A DNA stretch of 44,903 bases from Crocinitomicaceae bacterium. Its GTDB lineage: Bacteria > Bacteroidota > Bacteroidia > Flavobacteriales_D > Crocinitomicaceae. Positions 30,977 to 40,347 of the stretch are shown here, piece by piece (positions within the stretch are counted from its first letter, which is position 1; the number at the start of each line of letters is the position of its first letter). The position numbers and the translations under genes are program-made. The notes under the pieces were generated by a model, which did no database searches, had not been told where the DNA came from, and saw nothing but the letters and a program-made list of their open reading frames with translations. Location: the NCBI GenBank assembly GCA_029252405.1, contig JAQXBM010000096.1, positions 1 through 44,903 on the forward strand, written 5' to 3'.

Positions 30977-33041
30977 AGTTCCCCGTAATCTCAAATTCAG
31001 TTCTACGGTTCTGCTGGCGTCCATCAGCCGTTGCATTTGTCGCGATTGGCGAATTCGGACCGTATCCTTTCGCAGTCATACGAGAAGCTGAAATTCCTTT
31101 TTTCGTCAAGTAAGTCACAACTGCCTGCGCTCTGCTTTGTGACAAAGTTTGGTTTGATTTCGCTGATCCTGTATTATCTGTGTGACCTGAGATCTCCACT
31201 TTCAAATTTGGAACATCATTCATCAATTTCACCAAACGATCCAACTCAGCATTTGACTCTGAGCGCAACAATGATTTTCCAGTATCGAAGAAAATGTTTC
31301 GAAGGGCAATCTTGCTACCAATTTTGATGTTCTTGAGCTCAATTACCTTGTTCACCAAATTGTCTGAACTTCCTTTTGGAATGTCAAAATTTTCAGAGTG
31401 GAAGAGGTATCCCTCAGCCTTCACCGCAATACCATAGTTCTTTCCAGAAGCAAGCGTGATGATGAATTTTCCAGTTGCACTGTTCGTTGTGAATGTTTCG
31501 ATCACTTTTCCGCTCGTGTTATCCGTGATTTCAATTTCTGCTTCAACAGGTTTTCTTGAAATCGCATCAATCGTAATTCCTTTGAAAACTGTAAATGATT
31601 TCTTCTTCACCGTTACCGATTCCTCGATTGAATTATCTGCAATTGGGTTAACAATTGAAGCCAACAAGTAATCTTCAGTTGCGGTCACTGGTTCTTTTTC
31701 TGGTCCCCAGAACGTCACTTTGTAGATGTCGTATCCACCGCTTCCTCCTGCACGGTTCGAAGCAATGTATGCGTACTTTCCATTCGCTGTTCCAGAGAAA
31801 AAGAAGTCATCGTACTGCGTGTTGATTGGATATCCCAAGTTTTCCGGCTTCGACCAAGTTCCGTTGATGTTTCTTGAAACGAAAATATCGTATCCACCAA
31901 TTGATCCTGTTCCTTCGGATGCAATGTACATGGTCTCTCCATCAAGGTGAACGTAAATCGGCCCCTCGTTGAACTTACTGTTTATAGTCGAAATCATTTG
32001 GGCAGCCATGTAGTTTTGTCGCAATTTACTTTGCATACTGCTGTACATCACTTCGTATCCTGTCGATCGGCTGGCGTTATCACGGTTGAAATAAATACTC
32101 CAACCATCATGGCTGTACGATGCGAAGCGCTCATTGGCTCTTGTTGATGAAATTGCCGAAGGAAGTTTCGTTGGTGCTGTCCAATTTGCTCCAACCAATT
32201 TACTTTCATAAATGTCGCATTGTCCATCTTCTACACGGTGCATCAACATTTTTGTTCCGTCGTAACTCAAGTTGTTCGAAACGTCGTCTGATTCGCTGTT
32301 TACTGCTCCTTTAATCGCTTTAGGCTTGGACCATTTTCCATTTTCAATCGAAGAAACGTAGATATCGTCATCATATCCTCCGATTTCATTTGGCGTGTGT
32401 CCATTTGGTCGGTTCGAAGAGAGAATGAGCTCCGCTCCATCAGTTGACACAGAAGGTCCGTATTCGTTTTGAGCAGTGTTCAACTCAGTAACATTATCCA
32501 CCCATGCACGAACTGGATCAGCTGTCAAGTTGATTGCCGCTTTGCACTCCTTCTTTCGTTTCGTAACGAATTTCGAGAAGTCATCCGCCTTTTTATATCC
32601 AGCCTCAAATTTCTCGTATGATTTCTTCGCCGCAGAGAAGTCTCCATCGAGTTGAAGCGCATAACCGTAATAATAATCCAAGAATGGGTCGCATTCAGGA
32701 TCAAGTTTGAAAGCTGTTTTCAAAAACGAAATACACTTTTCACTGTACGGACTGTTGGCATAGCAAACGCCAATTTTGTAATTCAACTCTCCGTTCTTAT
32801 CATTGAGTTTTTGCGCTTTTTCGTATTCACGTCTCGCCAATTCGAAGTTGATGCCCGGACTCTTCACTAAGAATACCGCCTCGTTCCCAAGTTCGAAAAA
32901 TTCGTCACCAGCTTTAATTGCAGCAACGGCAGCTTTGAAGCCGTCTTTGTCATCTTTGAAATTGGCAGATTTAAATTCAACGTTTTGCGCTGAGGCCATC
33001 AATCCAATTACCAAAGCAATTGATGTAACTATATATTTCAT
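30975..33041 (-). CDS. PorE-like TPR / PD40 / OmpA-domain protein
   Basis: 688 residues from the ATG at 33041, where the signal peptide starts (MKYIVTSIALVIGLMASAQ). Domain order: TPR-type helices (about 25-170), a PD40 beta-propeller (about 180-440, with LILSSNRPNG, MYIASEGTGSIGGYDIFVS, AYIASNRAGGSGGYDIY), a carboxypeptidase-regulatory-like fold (about 500-580) and a C-terminal OmpA domain (about 590-688; FFDTGKSLLRSESNAELDRL, ISGHTDNTGS, NRRTEFEITGN) that binds peptidoglycan. This order is the one described for PorE, a peptidoglycan-linked T9SS component. Many paralogues share it, so a T9SS role is an inference. It follows the TPR gene by 13 nt. Confidence 0.88.
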   Translation of the reverse strand: MKYIVTSIALVIGLMASAQNVEFKSANFKDDKDGFKAAVAAIKAGDEFFELGNEAVFLVKSPGINFELARREYEKAQKLNDKNGELNYKIGVCYANSPYSEKCISFLKTAFKLDPECDPFLDYYYGYALQLDGDFSAAKKSYEKFEAGYKKADDFSKFVTKRKKECKAAINLTADPVRAWVDNVTELNTAQNEYGPSVSTDGAELILSSNRPNGHTPNEIGGYDDDIYVSSIENGKWSKPKAIKGAVNSESDDVSNNLSYDGTKMLMHRVEDGQCDIYESKLVGANWTAPTKLPSAISSTRANERFASYSHDGWSIYFNRDNASRSTGYEVMYSSMQSKLRQNYMAAQMISTINSKFNEGPIYVHLDGETMYIASEGTGSIGGYDIFVSRNINGTWSKPENLGYPINTQYDDFFFSGTANGKYAYIASNRAGGSGGYDIYKVTFWGPEKEPVTATEDYLLASIVNPIADNSIEESVTVKKKSFTVFKGITIDAISRKPVEAEIEITDNTSGKVIETFTTNSATGKFIITLASGKNYGIAVKAEGYLFHSENFDIPKGSSDNLVNKVIELKNIKIGSKIALRNIFFDTGKSLLRSESNAELDRLVKLMNDVPNLKVEISGHTDNTGSAKSNQTLSQSRAQAVVTYLTKKGISASRMTAKGYGPNSPIATNATADGRQQNRRTEFEITGN

Positions 33042-33054
33042 AATGTGATTCAAA

Positions 33055-34158
33055 TTAGATTCCACAGTTTCCTGCGTAGTATTTTTTTCCAGCTTCCGAC
33101 CCCAATTCCTTTGCTTTGAGCCAATCTTCACACGCACCATTCATGTCGCGTGTCATTTCCTTTGCATTCGCGCGATTAACATATGCCGCAGCATTGTTTT
33201 TATCCATTTTAATGGCTTTGTTCGCGTGATCAAGTGCTTTTTTGTACTCCTTCTTTTTGAAGTAGATCGCACTGAGGTTCGATTGTGCTGGAGCATAATC
33301 AGATTTAACAGTAAGCGCTTTTTTGAAGTCTTTTTCCGCATCGTCCAATCGTCCTTGATTCATTTGAACCACACCACGATTGTTGTAAGCCAAATGGAAA
33401 TTCGCGTCAATCGAAATCGCTCGGTTAAAAGCAGCAAGTGCGCCCGTGTAATCTTTGGTTTTTGATTTCGTAGTACCGAGGTTGTTCAGTACAAAAGCCA
33501 ATTTTGGATTCTTTGTGATGGCCGTTTCGTAATCGGCAATGGCTTGCGGGTATTTCCCAAGCATGCGGTACGAGGAACCGCGATCATTGAAAGCATTCAC
33601 ATTGTTCTTGTCCAATTCTATTGTCTTTGAGAAGTATTTCGCTGCTCCTTCATAATCCTTTTGCAAGAAACGAAGCGTTCCGAAATTGTAATACGCTTTT
33701 GGATTAGTCGCATTCAATTTAATCGATTGTTCATAATCTTCTTCTGCTTCAGCGTATTTATTCAGTCCTTGATAACTTAATCCGCGTTGAAAAAAGGCCT
33801 TGGAATAATTGCTTTTCAATTCGATCAACTTAGATAAAGTCTTAACCCCGTCAGCATATTTCCCTGCTTTATTTTCCGCTACTCCTTTGTTGTAATAGGC
33901 CGCAGTGAAGTTGGGATCAAATTGAATGGATTTTCCGAATTCTTTAACAGCGGCACTGTATTTTTCTTGACCGAAAAGTTCAATTCCTCTGTTGTAAGCT
34001 TCTTGGCTGCTTGCAATGGCAGCATTATCCTCGTTTAAAGCCTGGATGGAATCTTTGTAGGCTTGTTCTTCCGGTGTTAATTCTTCTAACTGAGCAAAGG
34101 AAGAAGAACTGATTGCGATCGTTAAGAAAGCAAACACTAATCGTTTGTTCGGACTCAT
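33055..34158 (-). CDS. secreted tetratricopeptide-repeat protein
   Basis: 367 residues from the ATG at 34158, where a signal peptide starts (MSPNKRLVFAFLTIAISSSSFAQ). From about residue 50 to the end it consists of roughly nine TPR units with the canonical A/Y/G pattern (AAYYNKGVAENKAGKYADGV, KAYYNFGTLRFLQKDYEGAA, LAYNNRGVVQMNQGRLDDA). TPR proteins are scaffolds. The end CGI carries a lone Cys pair with C in NGACEDW. Thirteen nt separate it from the PorE-like gene, so the two are probably partners in the periplasm or outer membrane. No clear promoter seen in the 114-nt gap shared with the divergent thiolase. Confidence 0.88.
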   Translation of the reverse strand: MSPNKRLVFAFLTIAISSSSFAQLEELTPEEQAYKDSIQALNEDNAAIASSQEAYNRGIELFGQEKYSAAVKEFGKSIQFDPNFTAAYYNKGVAENKAGKYADGVKTLSKLIELKSNYSKAFFQRGLSYQGLNKYAEAEEDYEQSIKLNATNPKAYYNFGTLRFLQKDYEGAAKYFSKTIELDKNNVNAFNDRGSSYRMLGKYPQAIADYETAITKNPKLAFVLNNLGTTKSKTKDYTGALAAFNRAISIDANFHLAYNNRGVVQMNQGRLDDAEKDFKKALTVKSDYAPAQSNLSAIYFKKKEYKKALDHANKAIKMDKNNAAAYVNRANAKEMTRDMNGACEDWLKAKELGSEAGKKYYAGNCGI

Positions 34159-34272
34159 TGTTTTGTTTTGGTTTTCTTTTTCGAATATCCAATTTACAAA
34201 CTTTGTGCCTAAGTCCCGATGGAAGTTTTCAACAATGGCAAAAATGTTAACTTTATGGTTCAAAATATTGAC

Positions 34273-35481
34273 ATGTCAAAACAAGTATATATAGTCGATG
34301 GAGTAAGAACTCCAATTGGAAATTTTGGTGGAACTTTATCGGCAGTTCGCCCAGATGATTTAGCCGCTCACACGATCAAAGCATTGATGGATAGAAACCC
34401 GAGTATTGACCCGATGGAAATCGAAGATGTTCTCTTTGGGTGTGCTAATCAGGCTGGTGAGGATAATCGTAATGTTGCCCGCATGGCTGGACTGCTCGCT
34501 GGATTACCTTGGCAAGTCGGTGGAGAAACGATTAATCGCTTGTGTGCATCAGGAATGGCCTCAACGATAAATGCGTCTCGAGCGATCAAGGATGGAGCAG
34601 GAGATTTATACATTTCTGGAGGTGTTGAAAACATGACGCGTGGTCCTTGGGTAATGTCAAAAGCATCGAAAGCTTTCGGGCGCGATTCTCAAATGCACGA
34701 TTCTTCTTTCGGTTGGCGTTTTATCAACTCAAAAATGGAAGAGTTGTATGGAACCGACGGAATGGGAACAACTGCAGAGAACTTGGTTGAACTTTACGGC
34801 ATTGAGCGAGAAGCGCAAGATCAGTTTGCATTGCGGTCTCAACAGAAAGCAACGGCGGCCTTGAAATCTGGTCGTTTGGCAAAGGAAATTATTCCAGTAA
34901 CAATTCCTCAGCGTAGAAAAGATCCAATCATTTTTGAACACGATGAATTCATTCGTCAAAATTCAACAATTGAAGCATTGGCAGGTTTAAGAGCGGCATT
35001 CAAAAAAGACGGTTCGGTAACAGCAGGAAATTCTTCCGGGTTGAATGATGGCTCAGCGGCACTCTTGATTGCTTCTGAGGATGCGGTAAAGAAATACAAT
35101 TTGAATCCAATTGCTCGAATCGTTGGTGCTGCAGTGGCAGGAGTTGAACCACGAATTATGGGAATCGGACCGGTATACGCTTCAGAAAAAGTGTTGAAAC
35201 GTTCAGGTTTGACTTTGGATCAAATGGATATTTTGGAAATGAACGAAGCATTTGCTGCGCAGACATTAGCGTGTACTCGAAAAATGGGCGTCGCTGATAA
35301 TGATCCTCGTATTAATCCCAATGGAGGAGCCATTGCAATTGGGCATCCGCTCGGAATGACAGGTGCTCGAATTTTGAATTCAGCAGCGATTCAACTACAA
35401 GAAACAAACTCGAAATATGCCTTGGTAAACATGTGCATCGGAGTCGGTCAAGGATACGCTACAATACTAGAACGAGTGTAG
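34273..35481 (+). CDS. acetyl-CoA C-acyltransferase (thiolase)
   Basis: Thiolase of the FadA/PcaF group: cleaves 3-ketoacyl-CoA with CoA, in fatty acid or aromatic acid breakdown. 402 residues from the ATG at 34273 ([20 protein letters not shown]). The nucleophilic Cys91 is in [15 protein letters not shown]. The second site has [17 protein letters not shown] with the catalytic His, and the third [16 protein letters not shown] with the proton-donor Cys. [16 protein letters not shown] is the adenine-pocket signature typical of PcaF/FadA. No other beta-oxidation or beta-ketoadipate gene is adjacent. It stands alone between a TPR gene and a surface cluster. Confidence 0.95.
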   Translation: MSKQVYIVDGVRTPIGNFGGTLSAVRPDDLAAHTIKALMDRNPSIDPMEIEDVLFGCANQAGEDNRNVARMAGLLAGLPWQVGGETINRLCASGMASTINASRAIKDGAGDLYISGGVENMTRGPWVMSKASKAFGRDSQMHDSSFGWRFINSKMEELYGTDGMGTTAENLVELYGIEREAQDQFALRSQQKATAALKSGRLAKEIIPVTIPQRRKDPIIFEHDEFIRQNSTIEALAGLRAAFKKDGSVTAGNSSGLNDGSAALLIASEDAVKKYNLNPIARIVGAAVAGVEPRIMGIGPVYASEKVLKRSGLTLDQMDILEMNEAFAAQTLACTRKMGVADNDPRINPNGGAIAIGHPLGMTGARILNSAAIQLQETNSKYALVNMCIGVGQGYATILERV

Positions 35482-35517
35482 ACCAACCATATCATCGAAT
35501 CAAACGTCTTAACTACA

Positions 35518-37104
35518 ATGCGAAACACCTTATTCATACTTCTGACATTTACACTGCTACTGAGCAGTTGTAAGAAGGAGAACACAGTCTGGGAAACGGA
35601 CTGGAGCGCTCCAGTTATTAACGACTCACTTTCATTAAGTAATCTAGTCAATGATTCAACCTTGGATGTTGTATCTGGTTATTATTCAGTGGATTTGGAG
35701 CGAACACTTTTGGATCGTGGCGTAAATGACGTTCTTGAAATTCCAGATACAACGATCAACAAGGACTTTGGAATTGCCTTTGCATTCATCAATGTTCCGC
35801 CGAATTATACTTTCTTCAACGAAGAATCAGAAAATGATTTGGGCTTTGCCGATGTTGAATTGAAGCAAATCATTGCAAAAGAAGGATTTCTTGATGTCAC
35901 AGTAAAGAACCCAGTAGAAACAAAGGCACTCTTCAATGTTAAATTGGTGGGAGTGACTAAAGATGGCGTAGAGTTTAGCGAAGATATTGTTGCCGATGCC
36001 GGAACAATTGCAAATCCAGGTATCGTGACGACAACATTGGATCTAAGCGGATATTCATTTGACTTAATGGGGATTGACGGAGATGAGCGTAATATTTTGA
36101 CTTCAAAAGTTACAGTGACTTCCGATCCAAATGGTCCATCTGTAACATTGACGAATTCGCACATTGTGCAGGTTGATGTGGGACTTCGTGGTATTGAATT
36201 GAGCTATGCACGTGGTTACTTTGGAAATCAAACGGTTTCTGATACGACAGATTTTGTATTGGACGTGATGAATGTTGTACAATCTGGTGCAGTTGATATT
36301 CCCGCTTCGACAATCAAGTTTGAAATTGAAAACGGAATTAAAGTTGGAGCGAGTGGTTTGTTGACTAAACTTACGAGCGAAAGCACTTCAGGAAACATGG
36401 TTGATTTAGTTCACCCGCAAATAGGAACGGCATTTACTTTGAATCCAGCAACCGGAGGATGGAATGGAATTAATCCATCGATTAAAGAGTTGATTTTCGA
36501 TCAAGCAAATAGTAATGTCGAGGCATTCGTTGAAAACCTTGGTTCTAAATATACAGCGGGATACGAAGTGGAAATTAACCCTTGGGGAAATGTTTCCGCT
36601 GGATCGGATGAAATTTATCCAGATAGCAGGTTCAAAGTAAGAGCTTATGCAAATCTTCCTTTGGCAATTGGTTTCGATGCACTAGTTGTTCAGGATACAT
36701 TCCCAGTTGATCTAGTTCAAACATCTACAACAGCCAGAGTAACGAGTGGAGAATTACTTTTGAAAGCGAGCAATGCATTTCCAGTTTCAGCAAACGTCAA
36801 GCTCATCATGTTGGATGCGAATAAATCGGTGCTTCATACGATCAATGGAACGGACATCATTCAGTCTGCAGAGTACGGAGATATGGACGCGAATTCAGGT
36901 TTGAAGATCATGAAGTCGGACATCAAATGGATTCTCACAAGTGAGGTTGTCGATGATTTGGCGAATATCAAGTACATCATTGTGCAGTCAGCATTCAATA
37001 CTCCCGACCCAAGTACGTCGGTGAATGACCAATATCAAATTCCTGCGGGAGCATTCATTGGAGTGAAGTTACGAACACGTTTTACTACGGAAAATCAGTT
37101 CTAG
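35518..37104 (+). CDS. lipoprotein, first gene of a surface cluster
   Basis: 528 residues with a lipoprotein signal (LFILLTFTLLLSSC, Cys18) followed by KKENTVWET, whose charged start resembles a surface lipoprotein export signal. The rest is a strand-rich protein with many T/V/D stretches (DNVTVTSDPNGPSVTLTN-like, VKLIMLDANKSVLHT), suggesting stacked Ig-like or jelly-roll domains. No family recognised. Its stop is 1 nt from the TTG start of the next gene. It is the first of three genes (barrel, then T9SS protein) that read like one surface complex. Confidence 0.75.
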   Translation: MRNTLFILLTFTLLLSSCKKENTVWETDWSAPVINDSLSLSNLVNDSTLDVVSGYYSVDLERTLLDRGVNDVLEIPDTTINKDFGIAFAFINVPPNYTFFNEESENDLGFADVELKQIIAKEGFLDVTVKNPVETKALFNVKLVGVTKDGVEFSEDIVADAGTIANPGIVTTTLDLSGYSFDLMGIDGDERNILTSKVTVTSDPNGPSVTLTNSHIVQVDVGLRGIELSYARGYFGNQTVSDTTDFVLDVMNVVQSGAVDIPASTIKFEIENGIKVGASGLLTKLTSESTSGNMVDLVHPQIGTAFTLNPATGGWNGINPSIKELIFDQANSNVEAFVENLGSKYTAGYEVEINPWGNVSAGSDEIYPDSRFKVRAYANLPLAIGFDALVVQDTFPVDLVQTSTTARVTSGELLLKASNAFPVSANVKLIMLDANKSVLHTINGTDIIQSAEYGDMDANSGLKIMKSDIKWILTSEVVDDLANIKYIIVQSAFNTPDPSTSVNDQYQIPAGAFIGVKLRTRFTTENQF

Positions 37105-37105
37105 T

Positions 37106-38344
37106 TTGAAACAGAAATTTACAAATATCTGTGTGCTCCTATGTGCACTAATCGGAAGTCAATTCGTGTCAGCCCAATTGCTGCCAATTCAATACGACAC
37201 CTTACCGAGATCCCAAGAAATTATTCTTTCAGCTGGAGGAAGTTATTCGGGATCTGCAATGCAAAATCAGCTTTTCTCTAAATTCATTTTTGGTGGAATG
37301 ATTACTCCGGAGATCAAAGACGCATCGGATGCTCGTCACAAAGGCTTGAATCGAGTTGGTGGTTTATTTATGGGTGACGTCGAATATAGAAATTACAACA
37401 TCAAACCATTCAAGAAGCGCGATTGGGGAATGATCTTTAAAGCTGGAGCGAACGCTTTTGGTGGAGGGGTTTATTCTGATGATGCTTTTGGTTTGATCTT
37501 CTACGGAAATGATCGATATACTGGCGAGACAATGGAAATGTCAGGATTGGACATGACATACGTATCAGCGCAAAAAGTGGGCGTTGGAATTATTGATAAC
37601 AAAACGAAATCCAATTTGAGTATCAATCTCTACAACATGAACAATTACTTCTCGGGTAGTTTTAGGGATTTTCAAATTACTCAGAGTGAAGATGGGCAAG
37701 ATGTCACATTGGTTATGGATGGAGAATTGATGCAACGCAATTCGCAATCCTTCAGTCAAGGTGTTGGTTTAGGCGTTGATATTGATTTTAAACTGCCTGT
37801 TGCCTGGGGACAAGATAGAGAGGCATTCATTCAGATTTTGGCAAAGAATGTCGGGATGGCGTACCTTCATGAGAGTCAGAAATACTTCCGCATCGACACC
37901 ACGATTCAATTCTCAGGATTGGAATTCGAAGATGTGATTGGAGATAACGCGATTTTATCTGATAGCATTGATGTATTCTCTGAACTAGGTGTTTCATCCG
38001 AAATGCGAAATAGAGCTGTGCTGTTGCCAGGATTTATCCAAGTTGGAAAAATTGTCGATCAACATTCTCCGAAAGATTTACAATCCTTTTTTGGGATCAG
38101 ATTATACCCGAGTATTATTTACAGCCCGTTTGTTTATGCTGGACTTCAATACAAAACAACTGATTGGTTGAGCTTTGGAGCGAACGTGAGCTACGGCGGT
38201 TTCACAAATTTCCGAGGAGGATTGTATGCTAACGTAGATTTCGACAAGATTTCAGTTGGCTTAGCCTCAGAAAACATTATTGGTCTTGTTTCCAAAAAAG
38301 GAAACGGACAGTCATTTTTTATTCGATTGAGATGCGCATTTTAA
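37106..38344 (+). CDS. outer-membrane protein of unknown function (DUF5723-like)
   Basis: 412 residues starting at TTG 37106, directly after the previous stop; no ATG precedes its signal peptide (MKQKFTNICVLLCALIGSQF then VSAQ). The mature part is a series of amphipathic strands with many glycines, including the end GLASENIIGLVSKKGNGQSFF then IRLRCAF, which finishes in phenylalanine as barrels do. It resembles the DUF5723 group, as does 7453-8934, but with little obvious sequence identity to it. Its last 13 bp overlap the start of the T9SS gene, so the three genes are tightly coupled. Confidence 0.72.
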   Translation: MKQKFTNICVLLCALIGSQFVSAQLLPIQYDTLPRSQEIILSAGGSYSGSAMQNQLFSKFIFGGMITPEIKDASDARHKGLNRVGGLFMGDVEYRNYNIKPFKKRDWGMIFKAGANAFGGGVYSDDAFGLIFYGNDRYTGETMEMSGLDMTYVSAQKVGVGIIDNKTKSNLSINLYNMNNYFSGSFRDFQITQSEDGQDVTLVMDGELMQRNSQSFSQGVGLGVDIDFKLPVAWGQDREAFIQILAKNVGMAYLHESQKYFRIDTTIQFSGLEFEDVIGDNAILSDSIDVFSELGVSSEMRNRAVLLPGFIQVGKIVDQHSPKDLQSFFGIRLYPSIIYSPFVYAGLQYKTTDWLSFGANVSYGGFTNFRGGLYANVDFDKISVGLASENIIGLVSKKGNGQSFFIRLRCAF

Positions 38345-39792
38345 TAGTTATAGGATTCTTATTTGCTTCGAGTTTGGCGTTTGGTCAAATCGCGTTCTTT
38401 CATCTTTATGCTGAAGGTGGAGACGAAACTGCAGAGGGTGCAGTCCAACTAGCAGATAGCAGTTTTGTTATTACAGGTTCGTCCGACAGTTTTTTTGGCG
38501 GAGTTGGTTCTCAGGCATTCTTAATGAAGCTTGATAGTTTGGGAGTTCCGGTATGGTCTCAGCATTATGGCGGAAATGAAATGGACCAAGGGAAACGCGT
38601 TGCTCACCAGGAAGGATATGGTTTTTTAGTTGCAGGTACTACGAATTCAATCGGTGCTGGAGCTTATGATTTTTACTTGTTCAAAACCGACGATAACGGT
38701 GTGATGGAATGGGAAACATCTTATGGAGAAGATGGATGGGAGCGACTTTACGACGCTGCAATGACCAGAGACACTGGAATGTTCATGGTTGGAGAGACAC
38801 TGTCGAACCCAACGAATAATGCAGATATGTACATCGTGCGCACGGATAAGAACGGAGACACGCTTTGGACAAAAACAATGGGTGGACTTGGCGAAGATGG
38901 ACTGCGCGGTGTAAAGCGCTGGGACGATTCTACGTTTTATGTAGCAGGACAAACTTACGTTGATGATTCAATGTATGTCAAGGCATATATCGCAAAGTTT
39001 CACGAGGATGGAACCTTGATGTGGAGTGATACCGTCGGTCCGCTGGGGAACTATTACATCAACGATGTATCAACAAGTGATATGGATGTTTTTTGCGTAG
39101 GATATAGGAATGGGCCTACTGTCGACGGAAACGATTTGTACTTCATGCGTCATCAACATGATGGCACACCGGAAGGGGAAACAACCCACGCAAGCATTGG
39201 GGATTTCAGGGCGCATCAGGCAACCGCTTATGGTGTCGCAGATAAAAGATACGTTGGTTGGACCTTTTTCGATCAGTGGTCATTACCCGATGGAGATGAT
39301 CTGTACATTACAAAAATGAATTTCGTTTTCTATTTAGAAATGCCGACAATTCTGCACTTGTACTATTATGAACCGGATAAAGTCAATGAAATTATTCCAA
39401 CGAACGATGGTGGAATCTTAGCTGTCGGTCAAACGAATGGTGAAGCGATGGGGCAGCATCATGCCTACGTGGTTAAAGTAGGGCCGAACGACCTGTGGGT
39501 CGACTATACTCCGCCGCATATTGTATATGGTTTGGTTGTGAGCGTGGATGAAACCGAATTTGATGATAATCTATCGATCTATCCCAATCCAACTTCAGGA
39601 GTCGTAAATATTGAGAGTTCTGTGAACGACATGGTTGAAGTTGAAATTCTCAATGGAGTGGGTCAAATACTTCAAAGGGATTCTTTTCAAGGTGCATATC
39701 AGTTTGATTTATCTGAATATGGATCAGGAATGTACTTTGTACGCACGACAGTCAATGGGATCTCAAACGTGAGAAAAGTGATTGCTCAATAG
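38332..39792 (+). CDS. T9SS type A protein with a propeller-like repeat domain
   Basis: 486 residues, ATG at 38332, overlapping the previous gene by 13 bp. Signal peptide MRILIVIGFLFASSLAFGQ. The body (about 20-390) consists of about seven repeats with the pattern G-(D/N)-x-x-x-V/Y-(F/Y)-V-x-G-x-T...D-x-(Y/F)-(L/V)-x-K/R-T-D-x-x-G-x-x-x-W (for example FLVAGTTNSIGAGAYDFYLFK and FMVGETLSNPTNNADMYIV), a delta-60/SBBP-type propeller. The end (about 415-486) is a type A sorting domain (SIYPNPTSGVVNIES, YGSGMYFVRTTVNG, VRKVIAQ). Predicted surface-displayed substrate encoded with a lipoprotein and a barrel. Confidence 0.92.
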   Translation: MRILIVIGFLFASSLAFGQIAFFHLYAEGGDETAEGAVQLADSSFVITGSSDSFFGGVGSQAFLMKLDSLGVPVWSQHYGGNEMDQGKRVAHQEGYGFLVAGTTNSIGAGAYDFYLFKTDDNGVMEWETSYGEDGWERLYDAAMTRDTGMFMVGETLSNPTNNADMYIVRTDKNGDTLWTKTMGGLGEDGLRGVKRWDDSTFYVAGQTYVDDSMYVKAYIAKFHEDGTLMWSDTVGPLGNYYINDVSTSDMDVFCVGYRNGPTVDGNDLYFMRHQHDGTPEGETTHASIGDFRAHQATAYGVADKRYVGWTFFDQWSLPDGDDLYITKMNFVFYLEMPTILHLYYYEPDKVNEIIPTNDGGILAVGQTNGEAMGQHHAYVVKVGPNDLWVDYTPPHIVYGLVVSVDETEFDDNLSIYPNPTSGVVNIESSVNDMVEVEILNGVGQILQRDSFQGAYQFDLSEYGSGMYFVRTTVNGISNVRKVIAQ

Positions 39793-39828
39793 TGATCACC
39801 TAACGGAATTCACTCATTTTATTGAGAA

Positions 39829-40347
39829 TTACCACTCAAATGCTTCTTTAGTGAACCATTTCTTCTGGACGCGCAATGTTTGTTCAATAACATCCCGAAC
39901 GCAGTGCTTTCCTCCGTCGAAAGGAGATTGATAATCAGAGATGTCTTTAACTTCCACTGCAGCATCTTGTGGACAAGTACTCACCCCAACTTGCTTTAAA
40001 ACAGGGTAATCAGGAATGTCATCGCCCATATACAGAACTTCCGCATCGTCGAAATTGTATTTCTCTTTGAGGTCGTTATAGACATCAAGCTTATTGAATG
40101 ATTTCAATCGAACTTCTTGAATTCCCAAACCGAGCAGGCGTTTTTCAACAAGTTTCGATGAGCCTCCAGTAATGATTAGAATGCGATAACCTTGTTTAAC
40201 CGCATATTGCATGGCATAGGCATCTCTTGAATTCAAAACACGCACGAAGTCTTCCTCCATGAGTAGAATTTCACCATTCGTTAAAACGCCGTCTACATCA
40301 AAAATGAATGTTGTGATCTTCGGTAGTTTCTCTTTGTAACTAGTCAT
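39829..40347 (-). CDS. KdsC-like HAD phosphatase
   Basis: HAD phosphatase of the KdsC group, which dephosphorylates KDO-8-phosphate in lipopolysaccharide synthesis. 172 residues, the size of KdsC. The nucleophile motif is FDVDGVLTNGEI with Asp17 and Asp19. Motif II is ILIITGGSSKLVEKRL and the late motif is VLYMGDDIPDYPVL, with the acidic pair GDD binding magnesium. The family's typical cap is absent, as in KdsC. Bacteroidota often pair it with DUF2520, as here. It overlaps the DUF2520 gene by 8 bp. Confidence 0.88.
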   Translation of the reverse strand: MTSYKEKLPKITTFIFDVDGVLTNGEILLMEEDFVRVLNSRDAYAMQYAVKQGYRILIITGGSSKLVEKRLLGLGIQEVRLKSFNKLDVYNDLKEKYNFDDAEVLYMGDDIPDYPVLKQVGVSTCPQDAAVEVKDISDYQSPFDGGKHCVRDVIEQTLRVQKKWFTKEAFEW

